A stretch of 64,000 nucleotides of DNA from Dryomyza anilis. Taxonomy: Eukaryota > Arthropoda > Insecta > Diptera > Dryomyzidae. This document shows positions 10,365 to 21,751 of this stretch, piece by piece; position 1 is the stretch's first letter, and each line of letters opens with the position of its first letter. The notes under the pieces were generated by a model, which searched no databases, was not told where the DNA came from, and saw nothing but the letters and a program-made list of their open reading frames with translations. The stretch lies in the NCBI GenBank assembly GCA_951804985.1, contig OX638130.1, positions 121,471,593 through 121,535,592 of the forward strand. Reading direction: 5' to 3'. The position numbers and the translations under genes were made by a program.

Positions 10365-11822
10365 GCGAATTGAATGGAAAAATAGTTTGAAGTGCTTTAA
10401 AAAATAGTTAATTTTTTTATTATTTTGGTTTATTCATCAATTATTAAAACGTTCATAACATATCTTTGTATTTACTGATTTTGTATGGCTATATCCTGAC
10501 CAAAACGAAAATATTTTTGGTTTTTATGCTATAACTCTTTATTTACGCAAGATTACGCAAGATGTAAAGGCATAAATTGTTTGTTTTTAAAGCACCTATC
10601 GATTGTCATTTGCCATTTGTTATATGCAAGAAAAAGGTTTAGCAAAATATTTTTAAATAATGTTGCCAATCGATAGGTGCTTTAAAAACAAATAATTAAT
10701 ACCTTTGCACCACTATTTTATCTTGCACCAATAAAGAGTTATAGCTAACAAACGACGAAATTGGAAAAATTGTCATGCCAAAAGGGCGAATCTTTTCGTT
10801 TTCGCGCCATATCTTTTTATTGGTATAATATAAAATAGTAGTGTGAAGCCATTAATTGTTTGTTTTTAAAGCACCTATCGATTGGCATCATAATTTAAAA
10901 ATATTTTGCCAAAATGTTTTCTTGCTAATTAAAAAAATTCTAAAAATTATTAAAAAAAAAAAAAATTAGAAAAATATAATTGGGCGGACCATGCCTATAT
11001 TTAAAATTTTGTAAGGCTAATATTTCATAGAGTTGATTTTAATAATTAACGGATCAAATTTCCACTATGAAAATCCGGTAAATAATGAAAAAAAAAATGT
11101 GGGCGGATCACGCCCACTTTTGGACCACACATTTTTAGGTGAATTATAACTATATGTTTTGAATATTATAACTATATCTTGAATACTTTTCGAGTTATTA
11201 GTTCCTAAAGAGTTATATAAAAGTGACTTGTATGGGAGGTGGGCGTGTCCGTTAACCGATTTGGCTCATTTTCAAACTCAGTTCCTACTTTTGGCTATAA
11301 TATATTGAGACGAAATTTCATCGCATTCTGATTAGTATTTCTCAAGTTATTCTGTATTCGGACAGCAAGATAGCAAGACGGACAGACAGACAGACAGACA
11401 GACGTGGCTAAACGGACTCGGGTTGTGTCCAAGAATATATATACTTTTCCATACTGGACACGCCTCCTAAGGGGCGTTACAATATATGCACAAAGTTAAT
11501 ATACCCTGTACCTCATAGGTGTAGGGTATACAAATAATGATACCAATCGGTAGGTACTTTAAAAACAAACAATTATTGCCTTCAAACAACTATTTTATCT
11601 TATACCAATAAAAAGTTATGGCAAGAAACCTAAAAGATTCGCCCTTTAGGCAAGTCAAGATTTTTAATTTTTCGAATTTGTTCTTTTGGTTTTGTCATTT
11701 CTGGCCAACAAAATTACACATGATTTTGGCACAGTATACTTGAGGAAAAACTACATTAAAATATATAAAGAAATGTTAAAAATTACTAATTCGCCCCTTT
11801 GGCATGATATTGACGTTATGAT
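10365..11822. mobile_element. P-family element copy 1 (palindrome-rich), interrupted by a mini-me
   Basis: The left part (10390-10540) aligns to the reverse complement of the right part of copy 3 (48260-48480). The right end (11789-11820) carries the family terminus CGCCCCTTTGGCATGATA followed by TTGACG. Inside are two hairpin modules of about 0.2 kb whose arms contain 'aaagcacctatcgattg' and its complement. The second module is split by the mini-me-like element at about 10935-11530. The only sizeable frame (11686-11949) crosses the right end and is not a gene. Confidence 0.7.
10935..11530 (-). mobile_element. Mini-me-like element nested in the P copy
   Basis: On the minus strand the order is 'taccctacacctatgaggta', a TATATATATTCTTGG core, 'gtccgtttagcca', then (GTCT)n (11380-11402), 'gatgaaatttcg', 'gagccaaatcgg' and 'acacgcccacctccc'. 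This is the mini-me arrangement known from flies: a TA tract, a conserved core and a GTCY proto-microsatellite. It matches 27955-28440 closely over its full length. It splits one P hairpin, so it arrived later than the P copy. Confidence 0.75.
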
Positions 11823-12015
11823 AGAATTCGACCTCTATTATTTTTGGTTTTCCTCGGTATTCAATATTTTATTTGTTATATGTATTTTATTGTTATTCAG
11901 CATGTGTACACCTCGTTCTGGCATATTCTTACAGCAAATACAAAATTAAATAACATATTAGTAACAAATCTGAATATATTTATTTTTTGTATTTCATAAA
12001 CAAATTGATCTGCAT

Positions 12016-12208
12016 TACCTCTCGGCAGTAAATGGCAAACCTACGAAAGTAAAACATTGCCTATGAAAAGCTCTCACCCGCCGTTCGGATTCGGCAATAA
12101 ACTGTAGGTCTCACCACTTTGAGTACAAATATAATACGCACAGCTCAAAATGGTGAGAGAGCTCGGCCTAAGTTCTTATAGAACTGTATTGCCAAACTAT
12201 TATTATAT
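12016..12208 (+). mobile_element. 5'-truncated copy of the tRNA-derived SINE
   Basis: Starting at 'acctctcggcagtaaatggc' this matches the body of the SINE at 29441-29751 and 63786-64000, through 'aaagctctcacccgccgtt', 'actgtaggt' and 'tcaaaatggtgagagagctc', to a 3' (ATT)n-like tail followed by a T run. The tRNA-like head with the A and B boxes is absent. 5' truncation with an intact tail fits target-primed reverse transcription. No target duplication is visible. Confidence 0.8.
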
Positions 12209-13299
12209 TTTTTTTTTCACTTGGATTTAAAAGTAAAACTTCATCAATAATGTGCCATTGAAATTCTGAATGCCCATATTTTGAAAGTTGTATAAAGAAA
12301 AAATTAAAATTGATTTGTTTGCTTGTTTCCGCTTCATTCTACCGATTTTGATGAAATTTTATAAAGTAGAAATTTGTGGTATTTAAAGATAGCAGAGATT
12401 TCTGATTTTAAAATTTTACAATTTTTTCGAATATATTAATTTGTCTACTATTTATCCCTTATTATGCTACTTTTTATGACCTAAAAATTAAATTTAGCGG
12501 TTCATTAAAAAATGTGATATTTCTCATCTGGTTCTAGATAGTTTTTCCTAATATTGCTCATTTTTAGATATTATTGGAACCAGTAGCCTTTAACTAATAA
12601 CTCTTATAATTCAACAAATTTCGTCTTCAGAAAATCCCATTAGTACTTTTAATGCCCACAAATTTCTAGTTGAGTAGAAATAAAAAAAAAATCAAAGTTG
12701 ATTTGTTTAGTGTTTTTTTTTTGTTGTGTGGCTACTTCGCTACACTGACCGCCACTAAAACAAAACCTCATCAAACTACAACAATTAGCTGCATTATAGT
12801 TTTACCAAAAACAACATCAACCTACAATGGATCCAATTAAAAGTAGCAGGTTATTGCTGGCTACTAGTTGTCTGTCTGTTCATCTGGCAGTTCTACTGAC
12901 TGCCCGGCCATCTGACTGTCTCTCTGTATGGCACATAGTCTATAATTCACACACCAGACACACGTGGGCGCGTAAGTTAAGCGCTCGACTTACATTTTAT
13001 CGACTACGAATTACGAAACCCAACTGACTGCGACAGACAAATGGTTGCAATTCCAAATACTTTTGATAAGCTAGGAACTTTTAGGGGTTAGTACCAAGCA
13101 TCTAGAAATCCCGAAGTTATATACTTCGTTTAAGTGAAATCAAATCAAATGCCAAAATCCGACCGAAATTATTTCCAAATTTGTTTTTCATGATTTCAGG
13201 AACTCAATTTAGGAGTTTATGTGTGTTATACCCAGGCAACAATATGGAACATATTTGTCTGATTTATAAAATACACATTTTTGGTTATTTATATATTTG
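12209..13299. other. AT-rich interval with one candidate first exon
   Basis: From 12300 to 12760 the sequence includes two related phrases, 'aattgatttgtttg' and 'aagttgatttgtttag', each followed by T-rich DNA, perhaps remnants of an old repeat. A GC-richer patch at 12740-13030 holds the candidate exon listed separately. The remainder shows nothing recognisable. Confidence 0.5.
12827..12971 (+). CDS. Candidate signal-peptide-like first exon, doubtful
   Basis: The frame opens at ATG (preceded by ACCTACA, an acceptable fly context). It reads MDPIKSSRLLLATSCLSVHL then AVLLTARPSDC, a basic start followed by a hydrophobic stretch and a possible cleavage site after LTA. It runs to a perfect donor, GTAAGT, at 12972 (exon length 145, leaving phase 1). 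The product is unknown. Caution: the underlying DNA is rich in GTCT/GTCY, the same proto-microsatellite composition seen in mini-me tails, so the hydrophobic reading may be accidental. Without the donor the frame continues to a stop at 13027 (66 codons). Confidence 0.25.
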
Positions 13300-13794
13300 A
13301 GATATTTTGTAAGTTTATGTAACATATTTTGCAAATTTTAAAAACATATTTGCTAAACATATTCAACTTATTTCATAAATTATTGAAACTTATGAAACAT
13401 ATTTTGTAAACTTACAAAATGTAATTCGTAAAATTATAAAACATATTTCGTAAGTTTACAAAACGTATTTTGTTAGCTTACGAAACATATTTGGAACTTA
13501 CGAAAAATATTTCGTAAACTTACGAAACTTTTTTGGAATTTACAAAACAAATTTCGCAAACCTACGAAACTTATTCGTAACTTACGAAATATATTTGGAA
13601 CTTAAAAACATATTTCTTAAACTTACGAAATCTAATTTGTAAACATACGAAGCATATTTCGTAACTTACAAAAATCTTACAAAATATATTTCGTAAACTT
13701 ACAAAGTTTATGAAACACATTTCGTATACCTTCAAAACATATTTCGCAAGCTTACAAAACATGTCGTAAACTTACGAATCATCATTCTAAACAT
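13300..13794. repeat. Minisatellite C, ~22-bp self-complementary unit, first block
   Basis: Imperfect tandem units of the type ACTTACGAAACATATTTCGT+AA repeat with a period near 22-24. The TACGAAA...TTTCGTA core is palindromic, so each unit can fold on itself and strand orientation is undefined. The units are quite diverged. The minus-strand 63-codon frame within is an artefact. Confidence 0.85.
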
Positions 13795-14504
13795 GAAATA
13801 TTTAATTTCGGCATTTTCTTTACTGATTTTGGTGGAATCACATCAGAGGTAGCCCTACCACTGACTACTTGGCTGTTCGCAATTTCGACTATATATCCTG
13901 CGATTCAACTTGCGACTCATCGCTTTATTCTGCGACGTACGTCCGAACGTTTGTTTCGCCATTTACAACAGCTCTTCGTTCAAACACATTTATCACACAA
14001 AAGCCAGGCAAAGGACTTAACACGCACGCACACACACTGCAACATTTATGGGGCATCCTTCCTGTTCGAATTTTGTAGGCACTTTTTTCCTGTTGTCTCT
14101 CTGACAAATTGCCATCAATTTGCGTTTGTAAATGCCTGATGATGTTGGTAACGCACATTGGCGACGCACTCTCAACTCCATCAGTAGTAGCACCAGCGGC
14201 AGCAGTAGCCGGACTCATTCGATTCGGAAAACTTTCGCATTTTCAGCGTGGATTTTGATTTCCTTTGATTAGCGCCTCATGCGTTGTAATGATTGTGCCT
14301 CGATTTTCGGGAATATGTAAACAAAGCTTAGTTGGCAACAACAACAACAATAATTACAACAACAACTATTACAACAACAACTATTACAACAACAACCAAA
14401 ATTACAAGAACATCACAACCAAGTTTTCAATTTCACTCATTCACACTTTGTAGACTGCGAGTGTTTCGAATCCATTACACAGTACGACACATTAATGACG
14501 CAAA
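13795..14504. other. GC-richer island between the two C blocks
   Basis: This non-repeat island lies between two blocks of the same minisatellite. A pyrimidine-rich stretch ends in 'aatcacatcag' at about 13841. The following frame (…GSPTTDYLAVRNFDYISC…) stays open to 14078 with a GTACGT donor-like site near 13937. A second + frame is open over the same stretch, so I do not call an exon. A 46-codon ATG frame (14132-14272) is listed separately. From 14336 to 14400 there is an (ACA/ACT)n-type simple repeat. Confidence 0.45.
14132..14272 (+). CDS. Small Ser-rich open frame, 46 codons, doubtful
   Basis: The frame begins in a good fly start context (GTAAATG), reads MPDDVGNAHWRRTLN followed by a Ser-rich stretch (SISSSTSGSSSRTHS), and ends at TAG. 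Codons look host-like (AGC, ACC, GGC, CGG). There is no donor at the end of the frame, so it would have to be a complete micro-ORF or an upstream ORF in a leader. AGC/AGT runs can arise from CAG-type simple DNA, which is the main alternative. Confidence 0.18.
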   Translation: MPDDVGNAHWRRTLNSISSSTSGSSSRTHSIRKTFAFSAWILISFD

Positions 14505-15368
14505 AAACCAAAAAAAAAACTTGCAAAACATATTTCTCGTACACTTACGAAACATATTTTCTAAACTAACGAAAAGATATATTTAATTTACGAAACATAC
14601 TTTGTTAATTTACAAAACGTATCTCGTAAACATATGAAACTTGTTCGTATACTTACGAAACATACTTTGTTAATTTACAAAACATATCTCGTATACTTAC
14701 GAAACATATTTAGTAAACTTATGAAATATAATCTGAAATAAACATTTCTCGTTTACCTTAAATAAATATATATTATAAACTTTCACAACACATTTGTAAA
14801 CTACATTTTGTAAAAATACAAAACATATTTTGTAATTTATGAAACACATTTCGCAGTTTTATGAAATATATTTCGTAAACTTATGAAGTATATTTAGTAA
14901 TCCTATGAAACTTTTAAACATATTTAGTAAACTTACGAAACACATGTCATTAACTTACGAACCATATTTAGTAAACTTACGAAATATGATTCGTTTACCT
15001 TAAATAAATACATATTGTAAACTTAAACAACATTTTTGTGAACTTACGAAGTGCATTTTATAAATTTACGATAGATATTTTGTAATTTATGACACACATT
15101 TCGCAGTCTTATAAAATATATTTAGTAAACTTATGGAGTATATTTAGTATTCTTATGAAACATTTTTCGCAAACTTACGACACATTTAACTTACGAAACA
15201 GATAACTTAACTTACGAAATATATTTCGTATACTTACTAAATATATTTCGTATACTTACGAAATACATTTCGTAAATTTACGAAACTTATTTCGTAAACT
15301 TATGAAATATATTTCGTAAGAATACGAAAAATATTTCGTAAACTTACAAAACTTTCGTTAACGTAAGA
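14505..15368. repeat. Minisatellite C, second block
   Basis: This is the same family as 13300-13794, with phrases such as 'cttacgaaatatatttcgta' repeated most regularly at 15210-15350. Two sub-blocks (around 14740-14900 and 14990-15150) share the order 'taccttaaataaata', 'attttgtaa' and 'acatttcgcag', which indicates a longer duplication of roughly 0.25 kb inside the array. Confidence 0.85.
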
Positions 15369-16279
15369 CATAAAAAAATTACGTTATATAATTTAAAAAA
15401 TTATCTTTAATAATTCTTCTTAATAACTCCTACTAAAATAAAATATTTTTTTATATAAATTATTTTTTATTTTCCATGTGAATAATTTTTCGCGTTGCAC
15501 TGTGTTACCAACGTCACCCGATCCACAAAATCAACATCGAACACACAGCCGCCATCTACCCCAAACCCTTCTTCAACTCTAACTGCTACTATTACCTCCA
15601 CCTTCGGCAGTGAGTGGCGCGCAAGCGATTTGCATTCAAATTTGGCACGTAGTGTAAATATTTAACGAGCTCCCTAAGTGTGAGTATTAAATTTTTGATA
15701 CTAATTAATTATTCATGTGTAAATTTCAAATAATAATCGCAGCACTGTCAGTTCGGCAGTCACCTCACACTGTCGTCCGCACCCTTTTGCGTTGGTTCCT
15801 TCGTCCCTGTGGAGTCAGAGGCGTCTGCTGCCGGCAATCAGCCGCCTAAGGTTGACTGTCTGTCTGTCCGTCGGTCTGAGTCTGATTCATGATTATGTAA
15901 TGTAGCACCACAATCGAAATACAATGGCAATGAATTGTTATTGTTTAGTAATTGTTTTTGTTATTTAGTCCTTGTTCTTGTTGTTGTTGCTTTATAGTTA
16001 TTGTTGTCGATTTTTTAGTTGTTGTTGGTTTCGATATTGTGCTGTATATTTGAACAAGTGTCGAATTTGTGTTGTTTTTAGTGAGGTGATGTGTGTTTTG
16101 GCTGCTGGTTCTGTTTGCTCGTTTGTTTTGCTTTATTTGTGGCTTTGTTTTGTGCGCATTAAATACAATTTATACAAAATGCATCATAAAATATTACGCT
16201 GCAATAAATGTATTAAGTGATTTTAAATTTATCATAATTGAAAGTAATTCAATGCAGTGACAGAGGCATGTTATTGATT
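15369..16279. other. Unique GC-richer interval, no gene called
   Basis: At 15506-15611 one frame reads as a Thr/Ser/Pro-rich peptide ending at a GTGAGT donor-like site (15612). It is closed upstream by a stop, with no ATG and no acceptor, so I do not call it. From 15770 to 15900 the DNA is GC-rich with GTCTGTCTGTCC tracts. From 15940 to 16190 TTG-rich DNA gives a spurious 82-codon frame. Confidence 0.5.
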
Positions 16280-17915
16280 TACATTGAAAATACAAATTTT
16301 AATGGAAAATACCAATTTTAATGGAAAATACCAATTTTCATAAAAAATAACAATTTTCATTGAAAATACAAATTTTCATTGAAAATACTTATTTTCATTG
16401 AAAATACCAATTTTCATTGAAAACACCAATTTTAATGAAAAATACTAACTTTCATTAAAAAATACCTATTTTCATTGAAAATACAAATTTTCATTGAAAA
16501 TACTAATTTTCATTGAAAATACCAATTTTCATTGAAAATACCAATTTTCATTGAAAATACCAATTTTCATTGAAAATACAAATTTTCATTGAAAATACAA
16601 ATTTTCATTGAAAATACTAATTTTCATTGAAAATACTAATTTTCATTGAAAATACCAATTTTCATTGAAAATACCAATTTTCATTGAAAATACAAATTTT
16701 TATTGAAAATACCAATTTTCATTGAATATACAAATTTTCATTGAAAATACAAATTTTCATTGAAAATACAAATTTTCATTGAGTAAACCAATATTAATTG
16801 AAAATTCCAATATTCATTGAAAATCCCAATTTTCATTGAAAATACCAATTTTCATTGAAAATACCAATTTTCATTGAAAATACCAATTTTCATTGAAAAT
16901 ACCAATTTTTATTGAAAATACAAATTTTTATTGAAAATATAAAATTTAATTTAAAATACTAGTTTTCATTGAAAATACTAATTTTCATTGCAAATACAAA
17001 TTTTCATTGAAAATACTAATTTTCATTGAAAATACTAATTTTCATTGAAAATACTAATTTTCATTGAAAATACAAATTTTCATTGAAAATACTAATTTTC
17101 ATTGAAAATACTAATTTTCATTGAAAATACCAATTTTCATTGAAAATACCAATTTTCATTGAAAATACAAATTTTTATTGAAAATACCAATTTTCATTGA
17201 ATATACAAATTTTCATTGAAAATACAAATTTTCATTGAGTAAACCAATATTAATTGAAAATTCCAATATTCATTGAAAATCCCAATTTTCATTGAAAATA
17301 CCAATTTTCATTGAAAATACCAATTTTCATTGAAAATACCAATTTTCATTGAAAATACCAATTTTTATTGAAAATACAAATTTTTATTGAAAATATATAA
17401 TTTAATTGAAAATACTAGTTTTCATTTAAAATACTAATTTTCATTGCAAATACAAATTTTCATTGAAAATACTAATTTTCATTGAAAATACTAATTTTCA
17501 TTGAAAATACAAATTTTCATTGAAAATACTAGTTTTCATAGAAAATACCAATTTTCATAGAAAATACCAATTTTCATAGAAAATACCAATTTTTATTGAA
17601 AATACAAATTTTTATTGAAAATATAAAATTTAATTGAAAATACTAATTTTCATTGAAAATACTAACTTTCATTGAAAATACCAATTTTCATTGAAAATAC
17701 CTATTTTCATTGAAAATACCTATTTTCATTGAAAACCAATTTTAATGAAAAGTACAAATTTTCATTAAAAATACCAATTTTCATTGAAAATACCAATTTT
17801 CATTGAAAATTCCATTTTTCATTGAAATTATCATATTTTTATTGAATATACTAAGTTTCAGTGAAAATACAAATTTTCATTGAAAATACAATTTTTCATT
17901 TAAAATACAAATATA
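16280..17915 (-). repeat. Minisatellite array B, 19-bp unit, first orientation
   Basis: Tandem 19-bp units, consensus ATTTTCATTGAAAATACCA with A/C/T variation at positions 16-18, about 85 copies. ATTTTCA-T-TGAAAAT is a perfect 15-base palindrome around one central base. A distinctive series of variant units ('gagtaaaccaatattaatt' and neighbours) occurs at 16781 and again at 17237, i.e. 456 bp or 24 units apart, so a block of the array was duplicated. Confidence 0.95.
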
Positions 17916-18989
17916 ACTAATATTATTTTATTTAATACGATTATTTTTCATTACAAACAGCAGTTAAATTAATTACAAAATGAATTATTAAAAAATAATA
18001 AAAATACTAATTTCACATTTGAAATTTTATAACTTTACTAAAAATTCAAATTAAAAACTTGCAACATATTGTAGCATTAACTTAATTTTCTTTAATTTCT
18101 CTAAAATGCCCACAATTTAAGCAGCAACTGCTCCACATTAGTGACCCAATCGCACATACAAACAAACCAATGAAAAAATACCCCTAATTCCTGGCTCTTA
18201 ATGCCACCTCATTACTGTTAATTGATTTCAATTAAAGCGCACACACAGACACCGACCACGCACCCTACATGCGATACTCGGAGGCAAAATCAAAAGCGGC
18301 AACGGAAATGTCTGAAAAAACAACAGAAACAACAACCACAACTTAGTGTTGGCAGCACTGATTGTGTTTGTTTTTGTTTTAGCCAAAATGACCACAAGCA
18401 AAAACACTGACTGAGATTTCAGTTCCTGCCGCCTCTCCTCTTCAACCAGTTCGTGTCACGCCTTTCACTGCTATATTTCTTCTTCTTTGGCGCCACTTCG
18501 GCACTCATTTCCGAGGCTCATAAATTAGAGCATCTTTTACAAGTAGTGCGTCTTAACATCATAAACGAAGAAGCAGCCGCCATTTGAGCTGCTTCCGTTG
18601 GCTTTGCTTTTATTTCCGGTTTTGTTTCAATTTTCCTGTTTTTTTTTTGTATTTTTTGTCGTGCGCCAGTTAAACTTTTTCTTCTCGTGTTATTTTTTGT
18701 TCGTCTTGCTGGCACTATGAAGTGCTGCGCCAAGATTTTCGGATAAAGTTAATTACTTCTCATTGGATTCAGTTGCAAGTCGAGCGCTTGTTCACAACTT
18801 ACAGAGAGAGTCCTGGCGCAATTTCCACTATATTTTCTAATTAGATGGAGTGAAGTGAACCGCGATGAAGTTTTAGTTCTTTTTTTATGCGAGATTATTT
18901 TGCAATGAAGTTAGGGAAAATTAGAACAATCATTGTAGTCGAACAGATATGAGTACTGAGGAACTTCTATAACAGAATAAACTAAAAAA
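17916..18989. other. GC-richer island inside the B array pair
   Basis: The island runs from AT-rich edges to a GC-richer centre (18110-18870). A strong-looking acceptor (T-rich tract ending in TTTTAG, about 18382) is followed by CCAAAATGACC, but that ATG frame stops after eight codons. From about 18409 to 18587 another + frame is open (…FLPPLLFNQFVSRLSLLYFF…) without an ATG or a donor. Both are left uncalled. An alternative leader exon or a non-coding conserved block are possibilities. Confidence 0.45.
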
Positions 18990-19955
18990 AATTAAATTCA
19001 GTGAAAATTTGTATGTCTAATTGAAATATGTATTTTCAATGAAAATTGGTATAACCAATTAAATTTGTTATTTTCAATGAAAATTGGTATTTTCAATGAA
19101 AATTTGTAATATCAATGAAAATTTGTATTTTCAATTAAAATTTATGTTTTTAATTAAAATAAATTATTTTTGAAGAAAAATTTGTATTTTCAATGAAAAT
19201 TGGTATTTTCAATGAAAATGTATATTTTCAATGAAAATTGGTATTTTCAATGAAAATTTGTATAATCAATTAAATTTGTTATTTTCAATGAAAATTGGTA
19301 TTTTCAATGAAAATTTATAATTTCAATGATAATTTGCATTTTCAATTAAAATTTATGTTTTTAATAAAAAAAAATTTGTATTTTCAATGAAAATTGGAAT
19401 TTTCAATCAAAATTGATATTTTCAATGAAAATTGGTATTTTCAATGAACATTTGTATTTTCAATTAATATTTATGTTTTTAATAAAAAAAAATATTTTTA
19501 AAGAAAAATTTGTATTTTCAATGAAAATTTGTATTTTCAATGAAAATTTGTATTTTCAATGAAAATTGGTATTTTCAATGAAAATTTGTATTTTCAATGA
19601 AAATTGGTATTTTCAATGAAAATTTGTATTTTCAATGAAAATTGGTATTTTCAATGAAAATTGGTATTTCCAATAAAAATTTGTATTTTCAATGAAAATT
19701 TGTATTTTCAATGAAAATTGGTATTTTCAATGAAAATTGGTATTTCCAATGAAAATTGGTATTTTCAATGAAAATATGTATTTTCAATTAAAATTGGTAT
19801 TTTCAATGAAAATTGGAATTTTTTAATCAAAATTGGTATTTTTGATGAAAATTGGTATTTTCAATGAACATTTGGTAGTTACAATGAAAATTTGATATTT
19901 TCAATGAAAATTGGTATTTGCAATGAAAATTTGTATTTTCAATAAAAATCGGTAC
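18990..19955 (+). repeat. Minisatellite array B, opposite orientation
   Basis: Units read ATTTTCAATGAAAATTGGT, the reverse complement of the first B array, about 50 copies with several AT-rich degenerate units on the left. Together the two arrays form an inverted pair separated by about 1.1 kb. Confidence 0.95.
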
Positions 19956-21388
19956 TTAATGCACAACAATCAGAGGTGTTAGTTTTTTCAATTTATTATA
20001 ATTATATAGTATTAGTTGTTAATACCTTGAGTTATGAAGAACAAGTTGGTGTAGAAAATTACATGAAAATCAAATTCAAAATTTAAGACTACATGGCGTA
20101 TGAGCAACATACAAAAGATGTAAAATTTTATTGATTAAAATAATATTTAAATAAATTAAAAAATAATTTAAAAAGTTAACAACAAATTTTTGCTTTAAAA
20201 TTACGATCAAAGTAGTAGCGATACCAGAAAGTTTGTTCAGACTTTTTTTAGTTCTTTCTTAAATACTGTAACATCGTCTAAAATAAATCAAAATTGCTTG
20301 GAATATAGGCATTTTTTGTAATGAAATTTGGAAATGAGAAATAAATGAAAAAAATGCTTTAATAGTTTTGGCTAAATATTGTTGTGAGTGTGCTATATGG
20401 GGGTATACTAATTTAAAATAATTATTATGGAAAAATACTTAATATGCAGTCAAAATTAGCATCTTGAAGAATTTCTTAGTATTCACATTCATGACATATG
20501 AAAAAATAACAAATCCATATGTTAGGATACATGACGCATGAGTAATAATTATATTTACTTCAAAATATATTTAGTTCAAAATATTGAGATAATGGTAGCG
20601 AATGTTATATTTTAAGTGAATAAAAAGTGAATTTAATTTACAAGAATGTTGTTTTCTTCTCTTTTTTTGATTTTTATAGCAACTTGAGCTGATATTTATA
20701 GTCGTTTTAAATAATAATATCAACAGATATTTGAGACAAGTGCTCATCTATCGCCGAACCCATACACATAGACGCACAAGTGCCATAAATATGGTTATTT
20801 CCAAGTTTATGTTGCAATGCATGCACAGAAAGACAGACGGAAAGAAAGACATACAAGTGTGGAAGCGCATAAAAGGATAATAGCGTCGTAAAAGGATTTC
20901 GATGCGAGCTAAGCTACTTTGCAGCCGGCTGCTGCTATTGCAGACTTTAGCAAAATACAAATATAACGCAGTGCAATGCAGTTCCATGGAGATGCTGGTG
21001 TGTTATGCTAATCCAAGGATGACGATCCTGGGAGAGAGGGGAGAGTGAAAGTGAGCATAATGATGAGTATTTCAAATCTTTAAGGCGAAACGAAGTGTGT
21101 AGTATCAAAGGATGTGGTTGTCGGTCGTAAGTATGTGGCACGCAGAAGGAAATCGAAAGTCTACTCGAAGGATGCTACACTTTGCAAGGATATATGTGCC
21201 AAGTGTTGCTTTTATTAAATATTTATTTGGAAATTTTATTTATTTTATACTGTCTATATTTATGTAAGTTATACTTTTATTACAAAAAATCAAGCACAAT
21301 CGCCGAAATGCATTTTAAATCTTTTAAATTTTTAGCATTTTTGAAGTTTTTGTAGAACGTTTTATTCGCGCTTTTACCTTGACTGCAG
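19956..21388. other. Mostly AT-rich interval, GC-richer after 20720
   Basis: From 19960 to 20720 I see nothing beyond AT-rich unique DNA. From 20740 to 21180 the sequence is GC-richer, with purine-rich GACAGACGGAAAGAAAGACA at about 20832 and several open but non-ATG minus-strand frames. No gene is called. Confidence 0.55.
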
Positions 21389-21583
21389 TCCAAGAAATTT
21401 GCGTCGTCTTCACGGCCAAGAAACCGAACACGGCATTGATGGAGGGAGGGCACAGAAAGCGCCAAAGACGCAGCCAAAAGCCAGGCATTACCTGCGGCAG
21501 CCGCAAGTGCATATTTCATGGCAGACCCGGACACCTACGGGTGCATGTCCGACTCTCAATATGCAAAGTACAGGCGGAGAAAA
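21389..21583 (+). CDS. GC-rich candidate exon (possible 5' coding exon), product unknown
   Basis: This isolated GC-rich block follows a plausible acceptor (CTTTTACCTTGACTGCAG). All three + frames are open for long stretches, so the frame is ambiguous. Frame 1 (via ATG 21439) is Arg/Lys-rich (...GGHRKRQRRSQKPG...). A third frame starts at ATG 21518 in TTTCATGG context and reads MADPDTYGCMSDSQYAKYRR then RK, reaching GTATTT in phase 0. The second choice looks most protein-like (acidic start, YGCMSDSQY, basic end), but its donor is weak at +5. The minus strand is also open (an 84-codon Ala/Leu-rich frame). I do not recognise the peptide. The block lies just upstream of the GGTAAA array. Confidence 0.3.
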
Positions 21584-21751
21584 GTATTTGAAAATTATTT
21601 TATAATTTTTGTACATTCTTTTATTTTGTTATTGTTTTTAACTTATTCTTTCGTTCTACGTATTCTTCATATACTTCTCAATTTTATTCTTCTTTTTTTG
21701 TTTAATTTTCTTTTTTATACCAAACACCTTTGAGGAACAAAAAACATGAAG

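Noticed and set aside
15506..15612. Thr/Ser/Pro-rich, mucin-like reading ending at GTGAGT
   Set aside because: Closed upstream by a stop with no ATG or acceptor in between, so it cannot be joined to a coding exon as it stands.
18409..18587. Open frame reading FLPPLLFNQFVSRLSLLYFF...
   Set aside because: No ATG, weak acceptor, no donor at its end. A pyrimidine-rich stretch gives hydrophobic residues by composition.
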